From: Marinicellulosiphila megalodicopiae
GTDB taxonomy: Bacteria; Pseudomonadota; Gammaproteobacteria; Pseudomonadales; Natronospirillaceae
Direction: 5' to 3'
DNA: 64,000 nucleotides
Assembly: GCF_045862395.1 (NCBI RefSeq)
Contig: NZ_AP023087.1
Location: 1,488,001 to 1,552,000, forward strand
Notes under the pieces: model-generated
What the model was told of the DNA's origin: nothing
Database searches by the model: none
Seen by the model: only the letters and a program-made list of their open reading frames with translations
Made by a program: the position numbers and the translations under genes
Shown: in pieces, positions 43,064-52,353 of the stretch
How the letters are laid out: every line of letters starts with the position of its first letter
How positions within the stretch are numbered: the first letter of the stretch is position 1

Positions 43064-43830
43064 TGAGCGTATTAAAGGTGTGTATTATTGCGCTAACGGA
43101 ACAAGGGTTAATTCTTGCTAATCGCTTAAATTCATTAGTTGAAAACAGTGAAGTATTATACAAACCAAAACCGTTTACCCAAACCGTTCAAGAGCATTTT
43201 AAACAGGGTCATCGTTTAATATTTATCAGCGCAACGGGTATTGTGGTTCGAACATTAGCGCCAGTATTGCAGGACAAATATAAAGATCCCGCAGTATTGG
43301 TATTAGACGAACAGGGTGAGTTTGTGATTCCACTGTTAAGTGGGCACGAAGGTGGCGCCAATGATTTTGCTGCAACAATTGCAAATAAAATAAATGCTAA
43401 GTTAGTACAAACTACCGCTAAAGCTTACGTTAAACCTATTTATACAATTGGATTAGGCTGCGAGCGAAACTGTCCTATTTCTTTTGTGCAATCGTTAATC
43501 ACACAAGCACTCTTCGATGCCAATCTAGAACTAAGCCAAATAAAAAGCATCAACAGCATCGATATTAAAGCGGATGAACAAGCGTTTATGGCATTAAGTA
43601 CATTGCTCAATATTCCATTCAATACATTTGATGTACCTACATTACAAACGGTAGAAGATCAGTTAAGCATTAAATCGGATTATATATTTCAAACCGTGGG
43701 GGTGTATGGCGTGGCAGAATCTTCCGCACTTTGTGGGGCGAGTAAGATCACAGGTAATGAATCAGAATTAGTCTTAAATAAAATCAAAAATACAAAAGCC
43801 ACTGTGGCCATAGCAAGAAGTTACCCATAA
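43063..43830 (+). CDS. cbiG: CbiG/CobE-type cobalamin biosynthesis protein
   Basis: A 255-residue protein. Residues about 40-120 carry the CbiG N-terminal landmarks (FISATGIVVRTLAP, VLDEQGEFVIPLLSGHEGGAN). Residues about 130-255 match the CobE/CbiG C-terminal domain (TIGLGCERNCP). It is shorter than the roughly 350-residue CbiG of the anaerobic pathway, lacking most of the middle domain. Together with cobN this fits an aerobic-type pathway with a CbiG-like helper. Last gene of the left cob operon. Confidence 0.85.
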   Translation: MSVLKVCIIALTEQGLILANRLNSLVENSEVLYKPKPFTQTVQEHFKQGHRLIFISATGIVVRTLAPVLQDKYKDPAVLVLDEQGEFVIPLLSGHEGGANDFAATIANKINAKLVQTTAKAYVKPIYTIGLGCERNCPISFVQSLITQALFDANLELSQIKSINSIDIKADEQAFMALSTLLNIPFNTFDVPTLQTVEDQLSIKSDYIFQTVGVYGVAESSALCGASKITGNESELVLNKIKNTKATVAIARSYP

Positions 43831-43948
43831 CCTACCCGAAATTTACTGTAGGTTCGGGATTCATTGTGAAAAAACATTCAAAAATCAAAACCATTGAACT
43901 CAACCCCAAAAACTGGATAATTCCCCTCCAAATCAATCAACCTAAAAA

Positions 43949-44416
43949 GTGATCAAAATCGTGTCAGAGCCTAAAAAAGTAAGCATTACCGTCCCTGTAG
44001 AAAGTTATGAATTAGTTGAATTGAAGGGTAATAATAAACCAGCAATTTGCTTAGTTAATAAAAGCTTAGTCGCGTTTAAACACCAAGAAGTATTTCCATG
44101 GTTTTGTACTCTTACATTAGATTTACAAAATTTAGATGACAAAGACATGCCGACGGATGCTGAAAAAGAAGTACTAAATACGTTTTTTAAAAAATTAGAT
44201 GTCGAATTAAAGAAAAATCACAACGCATTGTTTGTTGCCCGTGTAACATGGAATAAAACACAGCAACTTGTGTGGCGTTTGCACGACCCTGTGATTGCCG
44301 ATGATTTTATTCAAAGCATTATTGAAACTGAAGATCACCCAAGAGCATTTGATTACGCAATTAACCAAGACCCAACTTGGAATAAATCAAAGTGGTTATT
44401 GGATCCTTTGAAATAA
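43949..44416 (+). CDS. Hypothetical protein, DUF695-like
   Basis: A 155-residue soluble protein. The layout of PAICLVNKSLV, FPWFCTLTLDL, then VARVTWNKTQQLVWRLHD resembles DUF695 proteins of unknown function. The start is GTG at 43949 or GTG at 43961. It follows cbiG by 118 bases and precedes another unknown gene by 16 bases. Confidence 0.6.
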   Translation: MIKIVSEPKKVSITVPVESYELVELKGNNKPAICLVNKSLVAFKHQEVFPWFCTLTLDLQNLDDKDMPTDAEKEVLNTFFKKLDVELKKNHNALFVARVTWNKTQQLVWRLHDPVIADDFIQSIIETEDHPRAFDYAINQDPTWNKSKWLLDPLK

Positions 44417-44432
44417 TATTGAATCATAATTT

Positions 44433-44933
44433 ATGAATACATTAATATTTCAAATACATATTGAACAGTGGGATAAAGGTCAAAAAGCACCAGATGAAGT
44501 AATGTTAGGTGAATACAAAACTCGATGCTTTCCCATTCAAGCCAAACCCAAATTTTTCATATTAAATTCAAACTGCATAATTGATCGTCATAGTAATAGT
44601 GATGATCAATCAACAGATGCAATAACACGCAAGCTTAAAACCAGTTTGTTAAAAGATGGCTCTGTGATGTTAGAGCAATTTTTAGTTAAAGCGTCTGATG
44701 GAATTATTGAGTTAAGTTATCAACATAAAAATGGACAGTTAGAGTTAATAGGACAATTGAATGATGGCTGGTTACAAGCGAGTTTTACTTGGCGTAAATC
44801 TGTGGAGCAAGATAATCAGATTTTTTGGCTTTATGAGAAAGTGACACTTAATGCTGCTTTTGTGGAAGAATTTGAATGTGATTATTTTTTAAGTCATGGC
44901 CCTCAAAAAAGTATACAGATTGAAAGTGAGTAA
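44433..44933 (+). CDS. Hypothetical protein
   Basis: A 166-residue soluble protein, not recognised. It has an alternating hydrophobic/polar pattern with many aromatic residues and no signal peptide. It lies 16 bases after the DUF695-like gene on the same strand, so the two are probably co-transcribed. Confidence 0.6.
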   Translation: MNTLIFQIHIEQWDKGQKAPDEVMLGEYKTRCFPIQAKPKFFILNSNCIIDRHSNSDDQSTDAITRKLKTSLLKDGSVMLEQFLVKASDGIIELSYQHKNGQLELIGQLNDGWLQASFTWRKSVEQDNQIFWLYEKVTLNAAFVEEFECDYFLSHGPQKSIQIESE

Positions 44934-45024
44934 GGCGGTTTGGTTGGCTTACCCTTGTTTATTGTTGCTAATTAAAATCTAAGTTAGAATGTCCATCCAT
45001 ATATTAAATATTAATGGATACACA

Positions 45025-45552
45025 ATGCGTATTACGATCACCTTTATTTTAACACTTCTAATCAGTCTAAAATCATTTTCAAACCCACCTGAAATTATTA
45101 AATTAACCGATACGCTTTCATCAATACCCGGTGTTATAGATGTTGAAATTGGTAAATTAGATATTGAAGAAATAGAAGAAGATCATTTTGGTTTACTTCC
45201 GTTTGCTGAATATCCATTAGGTGCCATATCTCGAACGCAAGGTGGTAAAGATAAAGAACTAGTTATTTATATGGATTTCAAAATCACTCCCGATGCAAAA
45301 GGACTTCGTGCACTTGAATTTATTTCTTGGTGGGTCAAAGATGAAGCACGCGCAGGATCACCTATGCAAATTAGAAGTGTTGCTCTTCCACCTATTATAG
45401 GTCAATTTGGAAATACATTGAAATTCACGATTGATTATTTTTATATCGATCCTAATCAAGATATTAAAAAATTGATATCAACCATAGGTGAAATAGCTGA
45501 TGATTTAGAATTAATGATTGAGCTATATAAAGATGTTATCTTTAAAGACTAA
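45025..45552 (+). CDS. Secreted hypothetical protein
   Basis: A 175-residue protein with a Sec signal peptide (MRITITFILTLLISLKSFS) and an acidic mature part. I chose ATG 45025 because it begins directly with the signal peptide; a longer frame from 44989 would add 12 residues with no support. Not recognised. It ends 38 bases before the CoaE-CoaD-HD fusion. Confidence 0.6.
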   Translation: MRITITFILTLLISLKSFSNPPEIIKLTDTLSSIPGVIDVEIGKLDIEEIEEDHFGLLPFAEYPLGAISRTQGGKDKELVIYMDFKITPDAKGLRALEFISWWVKDEARAGSPMQIRSVALPPIIGQFGNTLKFTIDYFYIDPNQDIKKLISTIGEIADDLELMIELYKDVIFKD

Positions 45553-45590
45553 TATCAACAATCTAACCTCTCAATGCTGGGTGTAATTAA

Positions 45591-47438
45591 ATGATTAAAA
45601 TCGGAATAACCGGATCAATTGGAAGCGGCAAATCTACTTTAGCCAAGCACGCATCGGTTGAATTAGGCATTGCTGTTTTTGATGCAGACCAAATAGTTAA
45701 CGATCTGTATTCTGATAATGATGATTTAAAGACATTCATTAGAAATAATTGTGGTGATGATTTTATTCAAAATAATCAAGTGGATCGCAATAAACTAAAA
45801 ACAATTTTATTAGACCCGAAGCAAATCGCGCTTTGGAAATCCATCGAGCAAGAAGTACATAAGCTTGTTTGGCAACAATATGAATTATTTGTTGCGCAAC
45901 AAATCAAAGCCGGCGCATCCTTTATAATCGCAGATATTCCGTTTTTATTTGAAACAAAAAGCGAATCGTATTTTGATTACAGTATTAATGTGTTCTTACC
46001 TTATGAGCAACAAAAAATACGAGCACTCAATCGTCAGACACCCAAATTAACGTCAGCCGATTTTGAAAAACGTTATTCTGTATTTATGCCAATTGAACAA
46101 CGAAATATCCGAGCAGATTTTGTTGTCGATAACTCAGGTGAGTTAGAGGCAAGTGTATTGCAGCTTCGATTGTGTTTAGCTCAAATGGTTGATTGTCATA
46201 AAATTGAATCCGAGCCATTAAATTATAATACCTCTGCTGTTTATGTCGGTTCGTTTGACCCTATGACACTTGGACATGTAGATGTTGTAAAAAGTGCTGC
46301 AAAAATGCCATATCCTAAATTGTATGTGGCCATTGGAATTAACCCAAATAAAAAACCGATGTTTACTGTAGATCAACGACTTGCCATGATCGAGCGAGAA
46401 ATGGATCGCGATGTTCGTCCGTTTTTAGGCGCAAATCAAGAAGTGATCGTGACCGCATACGAAGGCTTAACGGTCGATTTTATGGAAAGTGTCGGTTCGT
46501 CATTTTGTGTGCGAGGTTTACGTGGCATTAAAGACCTTGAAGAAGAAGGGGATTTAGCGGCGGTTAATAGAGGTTTGTTTGCAGATTCTTTAACCGAGCC
46601 TGGGGTACAAAGTTTTTCACAAGCTTATTTTGCTACGACTAATCCAGATTTACGTCATGTGTCCTCTTCGTTTGCTCGTGGAATTTGTTTGAATACCAAC
46701 AAAGACTTGTCGTTATTACGGTATGTGTCTTCTGATGTTGCAGCTAAAATGATTGCAAAGCGCGATCAAATCAATAGAGCTAAAAATAGTTACAGAACAC
46801 CCACAAAACAAGAGGTGAATCAGCTTGAATTAATTTGGAATGCATTACCAATAGGTGATTCATTATTAGCGAATCAAATATTTTTAGACCTAATGAATCA
46901 TTATAGTGAGTCACACCGTACCTATCATAATATAGGGCACTTAGTAGAATTGTTTGAGTATTTTGAACAGTATAAATATAAACTAAATGATCCTACTTCT
47001 GTTGCAATGGCTTTGTTTTTTCATGATGTGATTTATGACGTATCAAGTTCAAGTAACGAAAAAAATAGCACAATATATGCACGTAAAGCCCTTAAAAAAT
47101 TAAATGTAGATGTAAAAATTATTGATCGTGTTGAAGCGCTTATAAACATGACGGCTTCACATGATGTGACTGATAATGATGAAGACTCGAAACTGTTTCT
47201 TGATATGGATATGGCAATATTAGGTGTATCAAATACCCAGTATATTAAATATTGTAAAGCAGTGGAATGTGAGTATTTATCTCATTATTCAATCGAACAA
47301 TTCAAAAAAGGACGAAAGGATTTTTTATCAGTTTTTAAAGAAAAAGATAGAGTGTTTCTAACGGATGAGTTTGAAAATACACTGGGTGAAAATGTGTTTG
47401 TGAACATTAAAAGTGAGTATCTTAAATTGCAGGGGTAA
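45591..47438 (+). CDS. Dephospho-CoA kinase / phosphopantetheine adenylyltransferase / HD-phosphohydrolase fusion
   Basis: A 615-residue cytosolic protein with three domains. Residues 1-205 are CoaE-like, with P-loop GSIGSGKST (8-16), FDADQIV, and IPFLFE. Residues about 215-400 are CoaD-like, with GSFDPMTLGH (220-229, the T/HxGH nucleotidyl-transfer motif), NKKPMFT, VRGLRGIKDLEEE and SSSFARG. Residues about 405-615 form an HD-type metal hydrolase: YHNIGHL (445-451), FHDVIYD (His478-Asp479), ASHDV and DMDMAILG. The first two domains would perform the last two steps of CoA synthesis, in reversed order from the animal CoA synthase fusion. The HD domain could hydrolyse a nucleotide or CoA-related phosphate; that is inference. 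Standalone coaD and coaE were not seen in this window. Confidence 0.88.
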   Translation: MIKIGITGSIGSGKSTLAKHASVELGIAVFDADQIVNDLYSDNDDLKTFIRNNCGDDFIQNNQVDRNKLKTILLDPKQIALWKSIEQEVHKLVWQQYELFVAQQIKAGASFIIADIPFLFETKSESYFDYSINVFLPYEQQKIRALNRQTPKLTSADFEKRYSVFMPIEQRNIRADFVVDNSGELEASVLQLRLCLAQMVDCHKIESEPLNYNTSAVYVGSFDPMTLGHVDVVKSAAKMPYPKLYVAIGINPNKKPMFTVDQRLAMIEREMDRDVRPFLGANQEVIVTAYEGLTVDFMESVGSSFCVRGLRGIKDLEEEGDLAAVNRGLFADSLTEPGVQSFSQAYFATTNPDLRHVSSSFARGICLNTNKDLSLLRYVSSDVAAKMIAKRDQINRAKNSYRTPTKQEVNQLELIWNALPIGDSLLANQIFLDLMNHYSESHRTYHNIGHLVELFEYFEQYKYKLNDPTSVAMALFFHDVIYDVSSSSNEKNSTIYARKALKKLNVDVKIIDRVEALINMTASHDVTDNDEDSKLFLDMDMAILGVSNTQYIKYCKAVECEYLSHYSIEQFKKGRKDFLSVFKEKDRVFLTDEFENTLGENVFVNIKSEYLKLQG

Positions 47439-47439
47439 T

Positions 47440-47829
47440 TTAATTTTTATTTATAACCCAATTTAGATCAGCGTTTTTATTAAAAAAATCTTCCTTTGAA
47501 TGGTAATTAGCATGTAATCGAGTTACCCATGCTTCATAAGCTGGGTAAATGGTTTGATAGTCTTTTATTAGGTTTATTGACTCATCTGAAGAATAGGCGA
47601 TGACAAACCCATTGGTTTGATGATGTAAATCTATAATGATGAATTCATTGTTTGTGAAATTTATTCTCTTACCATTTAATGGTGTGAAATATCCCTCTGT
47701 TTTAAATGAGTGTTTAATTGTTGATATGGATTTTTTAATGTTTCTTGATTGTGATGTAAAGTGTGAAGTGGCAAGTATCATTATGCTGATAATAATTAAA
47801 ATTAAAGAATATGCTAAAGGTTTATTCAT
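47440..47829 (-). CDS. Small membrane-anchored hypothetical protein
   Basis: A 129-residue protein with one N-terminal hydrophobic helix (LAYSLILIIISIMILATS, about residues 5-22) and a soluble C-terminal part that is probably periplasmic. Not recognised. Convergent with the fusion gene, one base apart, with no terminator between them. Its ribosome binding site is weak. Confidence 0.55.
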   Translation of the reverse strand: MNKPLAYSLILIIISIMILATSHFTSQSRNIKKSISTIKHSFKTEGYFTPLNGKRINFTNNEFIIIDLHHQTNGFVIAYSSDESINLIKDYQTIYPAYEAWVTRLHANYHSKEDFFNKNADLNWVINKN

Positions 47830-48197
47830 TTCAAATTGTTAGTTAGTAAAGAGTGTCAGGATTAGGCTTGATTTTATTAAGTTAGTTCCGTGTCAAAAGA
47901 ACAGTACTCTGGGTTTTAAATAGTAATAATGACTAATTTAAATTATTTAGGATTAAAAGTTGGATTCAGTCTATAAAATCAACTATTTTCAGAACCTTTG
48001 ACCAGTATTAAGTATTAAGCTTGGGATTATGTGTGCTGCTCTTGATATCATAATTAATTGATTAATATTGTAACTCAGTGTCAAGTCCAAACACCTCAAA
48101 ACCACCTCTATATTTCCCCTCACTTTTTGCGTACAATGCGCGTTTTTTTTACAGCAATAACGGCTGTATCTACACACAGAACATAGAGGCGATCAAA
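47830..48197. other. Intergenic region upstream of ychF
   Basis: No gene seen. An open frame from 48078 that reaches ychF is only an upstream extension. GAGG at 48186-48189 is the ychF ribosome binding site. Confidence 0.5.
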
Positions 48198-49292
48198 ATG
48201 GGTATTAAATGTGGCATTGTTGGACTTCCAAACGTTGGTAAATCCACGTTATTTAATGCGTTAACTAAATCGGGTGTTGGGGCGTCAAACTTCCCATTTT
48301 GTACCATTGAGCCAAACACGGGTGTGGTAGCCATTCCTGATCCTCGCTTAACGGCATTGGCTCAAATCGTTAAACCTCAAAAAACCATCGCAACTACAAT
48401 GGAGTTTGTTGATATTGCAGGTTTGGTTGAAGGTGCATCTAAAGGTGAGGGTCTTGGTAACCAGTTTTTAGCTAATATCCGCGAAACAGATGCCATTGCG
48501 CACGTTGTACGTTGTTTTGAAGACGATAACGTGATTCACGTTGCTAACAAGATTGACCCTGCTGATGATATCGACATCATCAACACTGAATTAGCATTAG
48601 CGGATTTAGAGTCAATTGATAAGCAAATTTTTCGTTTAGCGAAAAAAGCAAAAGGCCAAGACAAAGAAGCCATCCGTCAGATTGAGATTCTTAAAAAAGC
48701 TAAACCACATTTAGAAGCTGGAAAGCCATTACGTTCTTTAGAGTTGGAAGAAGAAGAAGCGTTATCGTTAGATAAAGAATTCCACATGCTAACGATCAAA
48801 AAGACTATGTACATTGCTAATGTTGATGAAGATGGTTTTGAAAATAACCCACATTTAGATGTTGTGCGTAAAATTGCTGAAGAAGAAGGCGCAAGTTTAG
48901 TTGTAGTATGTAACCAACTTGAAGCTGAAATCTCTGAATTAGAAGACGAAGAAAAATTAGAGTTTTTAGAAGGCATTGGCATGACAGAGCCTGGTTTGGA
49001 TCGTGTGATTCGAGCAGGTTATGAATTATTAGGTTTGCAAACTTACTTCACAGCAGGTGTACAAGAAGTACGCGCTTGGACTGTGAAAAAAGGCGCTACT
49101 GGCCCACAAGCCGCTGGTGTTATCCATGGCGATTTCGAACGTGGATTCATTCGAGCTGAAACCATCGCTTATGATGATTTTATTGAGTTTAAAGGCGAGG
49201 CGGGTGCGAAAGAAGCCGGTAAGTTACGCGCTGAAGGTAAATCTTATATTGTTAAAGATGGTGATGTCCTTCATTTCTTGTTTAATGTTTAA
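48198..49292 (+). CDS. ychF: Redox-regulated ATPase/GTPase YchF (OLA1 family)
   Basis: A 364-residue Obg-family P-loop protein that binds ribosomes and prefers ATP. It has MGIKCGIVGLPNVGKSTLFN (P-loop GLPNVGKS), DIAGLVEGASKGEGLGNQFL (switch II), NKID in HVANKIDPAD, and a TGS-like C-terminal domain (TFFTAG-type segment, AGAKEAGKLRAEGKSY, DGDVLHFLFNV). I chose ATG 48198, after GAGG, over an upstream frame start at 48078. Normal length. Confidence 0.97.
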   Translation: MGIKCGIVGLPNVGKSTLFNALTKSGVGASNFPFCTIEPNTGVVAIPDPRLTALAQIVKPQKTIATTMEFVDIAGLVEGASKGEGLGNQFLANIRETDAIAHVVRCFEDDNVIHVANKIDPADDIDIINTELALADLESIDKQIFRLAKKAKGQDKEAIRQIEILKKAKPHLEAGKPLRSLELEEEEALSLDKEFHMLTIKKTMYIANVDEDGFENNPHLDVVRKIAEEEGASLVVVCNQLEAEISELEDEEKLEFLEGIGMTEPGLDRVIRAGYELLGLQTYFTAGVQEVRAWTVKKGATGPQAAGVIHGDFERGFIRAETIAYDDFIEFKGEAGAKEAGKLRAEGKSYIVKDGDVLHFLFNV

Positions 49293-49312
49293 GCATTAAG
49301 TATTAAACAAAT

Positions 49313-49333
49313 AAGGGCTTTCGCCCTTTTTTT
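49313..49333 (+). terminator. Rho-independent terminator of ychF
   Basis: The stem AAGGGC/GCCCTT with loop TTTC and a seven-T run, 20 bases after the ychF stop. Confidence 0.92.
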
Positions 49334-49347
49334 GTATCTGTCATTTA

Positions 49348-51894
49348 TTAATTATTCTTTAAAAAGTCAGGCTGATCCATGGGTTGTTGGACATAGTATC
49401 CTTGAAAGTATCGAATGCCACTGTCCCATAAACTTGAAAACTCATCGGCGGTTTCTACGCAACTTGCTACGATATGAATGTTATTTTCTATTAAATGTTG
49501 AATCACCGATTGTTGTAATTGGGTTTGTGCATTCACTAATTGTGGTTTGATTGTGGGTTCAATTTTTATATACGACGGTTGTAAAATATTAGTGATTTTT
49601 ACTGTGGTTTCATTTAAATCACTATGATCAATACAAATTGAGCAATTAAGTTGTTTGACTTTTTCTGTAAAAATTCGTGCTTGTTCAAAATGTTTGATTA
49701 CCCAAGGTTCGGTTAATTCAAATATGATTCTATTTTTTCCCATTAATCGATGACTGGTTAATTGATTGCTAAACCAGGGTAATATTTTATTTAAATTGTC
49801 TTCTTCAGTATTGTTTGATGGTAGTAATTTTAAAATTAAATCCGCTTCTTGAGATATTTTATTATGGGAGCTTAATTCTGCTAGTGCTTTTTGAATGATT
49901 TTACGATTAAACTCATGGGCTAAATCCTGTTGGATGATAATAGGGAAAAACAAACCAGGATCAAAGCAAAGGTTATGGTTGTCACATAATCGCGCATAGG
50001 CTTCAAACACTGCGAGATTTTTCTGAACATCTACAATTGGCTGATATTTCATAAAAATACCATCGTTTTTAAATGCTGAGACAATATCTGCTTTTGTTGG
50101 ATCTTGCTGTGTGGAAATTACTTTTTGTCCTTCTAAATTTGAATTTTCTGTGTTGCTATGATGGTCTGGTAAAATGTTTTCTGTCTGGATCGCATTGTTT
50201 GTTTCGTTTAATAAAGTAAGACTAGAGGTATTGATTGAATTTGAGATACGCATGATTTTTATCGATTGTGAATTACTTGGTATTTGTCTAAGTACTGAAT
50301 CGGTGAAATCAATTATGGTATCTAAATTATGAGTATCGTTTATTTCTGATCCAACGCATTGGAATATAAGTTTTAAATCATAAGGTTTGGCAAAAAAATG
50401 TAAATTTGAAAGTGTGTCTGCAAGTACTGTTAACTCTTCAATGGCATGATGTTCATCAATAATTTCTTTAATTAATAAATAATCAAATATTCCATTTTGG
50501 CAAACAATATCATTGTTTAATAATAATGCTTCTAAAGTTTTTTTAGTGATGTTTGCAAGTTTTTGTTTTTGGCTGAACCCTAAATGATCAATAGGATTAC
50601 CATTTGATAAATAAGAAATTTTAATATTAAAACAAAAATGTGAGGCTGATTTTTGGTCTATTTTTAAATGATTGAATATATATTGATACTCATTTAAAAA
50701 CGATTCTGTGCTGAGAATTTTTGGAAATTTTTCTTCGTTAATATCAATGTTGTACATGGATGTTAAATGTTGTGCTAACGGTTGTGCTAAATGTTGAGTT
50801 AAATGAATTTGATGCTTACCTAGTATATAAATTCTATTGGTTAACTGATCAAAACGTTTTGCGCAGTCTGTCATATTGTGAACCGCATATTTTATTAACT
50901 TTTCACCAATGGTGTTATTAGGTTTGGTTGATGCATAAAATATTGGTAATAAACAGGTTTGTGGGTGGCTTTGTAACAGTTCAACTAATTCAATGGTGAT
51001 TCTTTGTTCAATATCAAATAATAAAACGATCTGTGCTTTTTGCTCGATGCAGTCATAAACTAACTCTAAGGGGGTCATTGCACAATGTAGATTGATTTTG
51101 CGCTGTTGCATAATTGAACATAACGCATCGGTTTGTTTCGCGTGAATAAATAACCCAACAACATTAATTGTGGGCGACTCATTTTGCGAAGGATCAATTA
51201 ATGCATTGAATTGACTCTCCAAAATTGGGACTTGTAAAAAGTCGGTACATTTAAAACGAATGGCATTTAAACGAATATGTGCATCAGTTCTTGGGCTTAC
51301 GGCAATAACGTTTTTGCATTTTAAATGAATGTCTTTAATGTAAATGAATGAATCTTGATTAGGAATACTTTCATCTAAATAAACAAGTACGGCATCAAAG
51401 GATTGTTGTTCAAGTTGTTTTTGTAAAAGTTCAAAGGTATGAAACACAGAAATGTTAGCGTTGGGTTTTTCGGTAAAAATATGATCAATCTTTTCTTTAT
51501 TTTTAGATTTAATTAATAGAGCAACGTGAAATTTTATTTGTTTTGGTTGGCTTTTTTCACTGGTAATGGATTCAATGGTTTTTGAGCCGCAAAGGGTATC
51601 TATTTTTTTTTGGATTTTTTTAAACTCATTAATATCTGGTGAACGTTTTTCATTTAAAATATCTGAAAATAGGCGATGGATGTCCACTGTTTGGTAATAT
51701 AAATCAAAATATTGTTGCTGCTCGCTGATACTAATTAGCTTAAGAAGGGTTTTATCAAGATTATTGAAAGTGGATTCAACCCAGCCAACGTTTACTAGTT
51801 TATTCCAGATTGTCTGTATTTTTTGTAAGTGCACAGGCAGTTGACTCAAAAATTGAGTGTTGTCATGTTGTTTGTGATTCAACATATTGCTCAT
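49348..51894 (-). CDS. Degenerate GGDEF-EAL protein, FimX-like c-di-GMP receptor candidate
   Basis: An 848-residue cytoplasmic protein. Two receiver-like segments lie near 130-230 and 245-345. A GGDEF-like region without a GGDEF signature spans about 400-550. An EAL domain lies near 615-845 (MKYQPIVDVQ). The EAL motif reads EAYAR (EAL to EAY), ELTE is kept, the DDFG loop is IDHSD, and the EGVE segment is SCVET. FQGYYVQQP closes it. With these changes phosphodiesterase activity is doubtful; c-di-GMP binding as in FimX, which controls type IV pili, is a reasonable alternative. Shares an intergenic region with the ychF terminator. Ribosome binding site AAGAGA. Confidence 0.75.
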   Translation of the reverse strand: MSNMLNHKQHDNTQFLSQLPVHLQKIQTIWNKLVNVGWVESTFNNLDKTLLKLISISEQQQYFDLYYQTVDIHRLFSDILNEKRSPDINEFKKIQKKIDTLCGSKTIESITSEKSQPKQIKFHVALLIKSKNKEKIDHIFTEKPNANISVFHTFELLQKQLEQQSFDAVLVYLDESIPNQDSFIYIKDIHLKCKNVIAVSPRTDAHIRLNAIRFKCTDFLQVPILESQFNALIDPSQNESPTINVVGLFIHAKQTDALCSIMQQRKINLHCAMTPLELVYDCIEQKAQIVLLFDIEQRITIELVELLQSHPQTCLLPIFYASTKPNNTIGEKLIKYAVHNMTDCAKRFDQLTNRIYILGKHQIHLTQHLAQPLAQHLTSMYNIDINEEKFPKILSTESFLNEYQYIFNHLKIDQKSASHFCFNIKISYLSNGNPIDHLGFSQKQKLANITKKTLEALLLNNDIVCQNGIFDYLLIKEIIDEHHAIEELTVLADTLSNLHFFAKPYDLKLIFQCVGSEINDTHNLDTIIDFTDSVLRQIPSNSQSIKIMRISNSINTSSLTLLNETNNAIQTENILPDHHSNTENSNLEGQKVISTQQDPTKADIVSAFKNDGIFMKYQPIVDVQKNLAVFEAYARLCDNHNLCFDPGLFFPIIIQQDLAHEFNRKIIQKALAELSSHNKISQEADLILKLLPSNNTEEDNLNKILPWFSNQLTSHRLMGKNRIIFELTEPWVIKHFEQARIFTEKVKQLNCSICIDHSDLNETTVKITNILQPSYIKIEPTIKPQLVNAQTQLQQSVIQHLIENNIHIVASCVETADEFSSLWDSGIRYFQGYYVQQPMDQPDFLKNN

Positions 51895-52299
51895 TGAAAT
51901 CTCTTTTTTAAAAATGAATGTTGAAGTATTTATCTATGACCATGTAAAGCTAGGTCATAAAAATTTAGGCTTTTATTAATGTGTATTAATAAATCGTTTT
52001 TAGCTTTAGTAAGTATAGGAATTAATCGGATTAAAAAGGGTAAAAAAGTGTTAACGCAAATGAATATGGCGCCTAGAAATCTAAGGTGTGAATATCTAAA
52101 AAAGTCAGAAAACTGTTATTAGAGAAGGGTGTATGTAATAAATTGTAAATAAATTTTAATTTAGGTTAAGCAGTTGATGCTTAATGATTTGATTGGTTAT
52201 TTGTTGTCATCAATGGTGGCTATGATGTTTTGATTAGTGATCGTGTGATTTAATGGAAATCAGGAGGGTGGCAGTTGTTTTTTACTTTGAGTTGTTCAA
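51895..52299. other. Intergenic stretch
   Basis: No gene seen in about 400 bases between the EAL gene and the rpoZ terminator. An open frame starting at 52253 on the plus strand runs through rpoZ antisense and is rejected. Confidence 0.5.
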
Positions 52300-52328
52300 A
52301 AAAAAGCCAGTATTCACTGGCTTTTTTT
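52300..52328 (-). terminator. Rho-independent terminator of rpoZ
   Basis: The stem AGCCAG/CTGGCT, extended by A/T pairs and with A- and T-runs on both sides, lies 25 bases after the rpoZ stop; it could act on both strands. Confidence 0.85.
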
Positions 52329-52353
52329 ATTTGATACTCGTTAATTTAAAAAT

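Noticed and set aside
48078..48197. 40-residue N-terminal extension of ychF
   Set aside because: No ribosome binding site; the family starts at MGIKCGIVGLPN, which has GAGG upstream.
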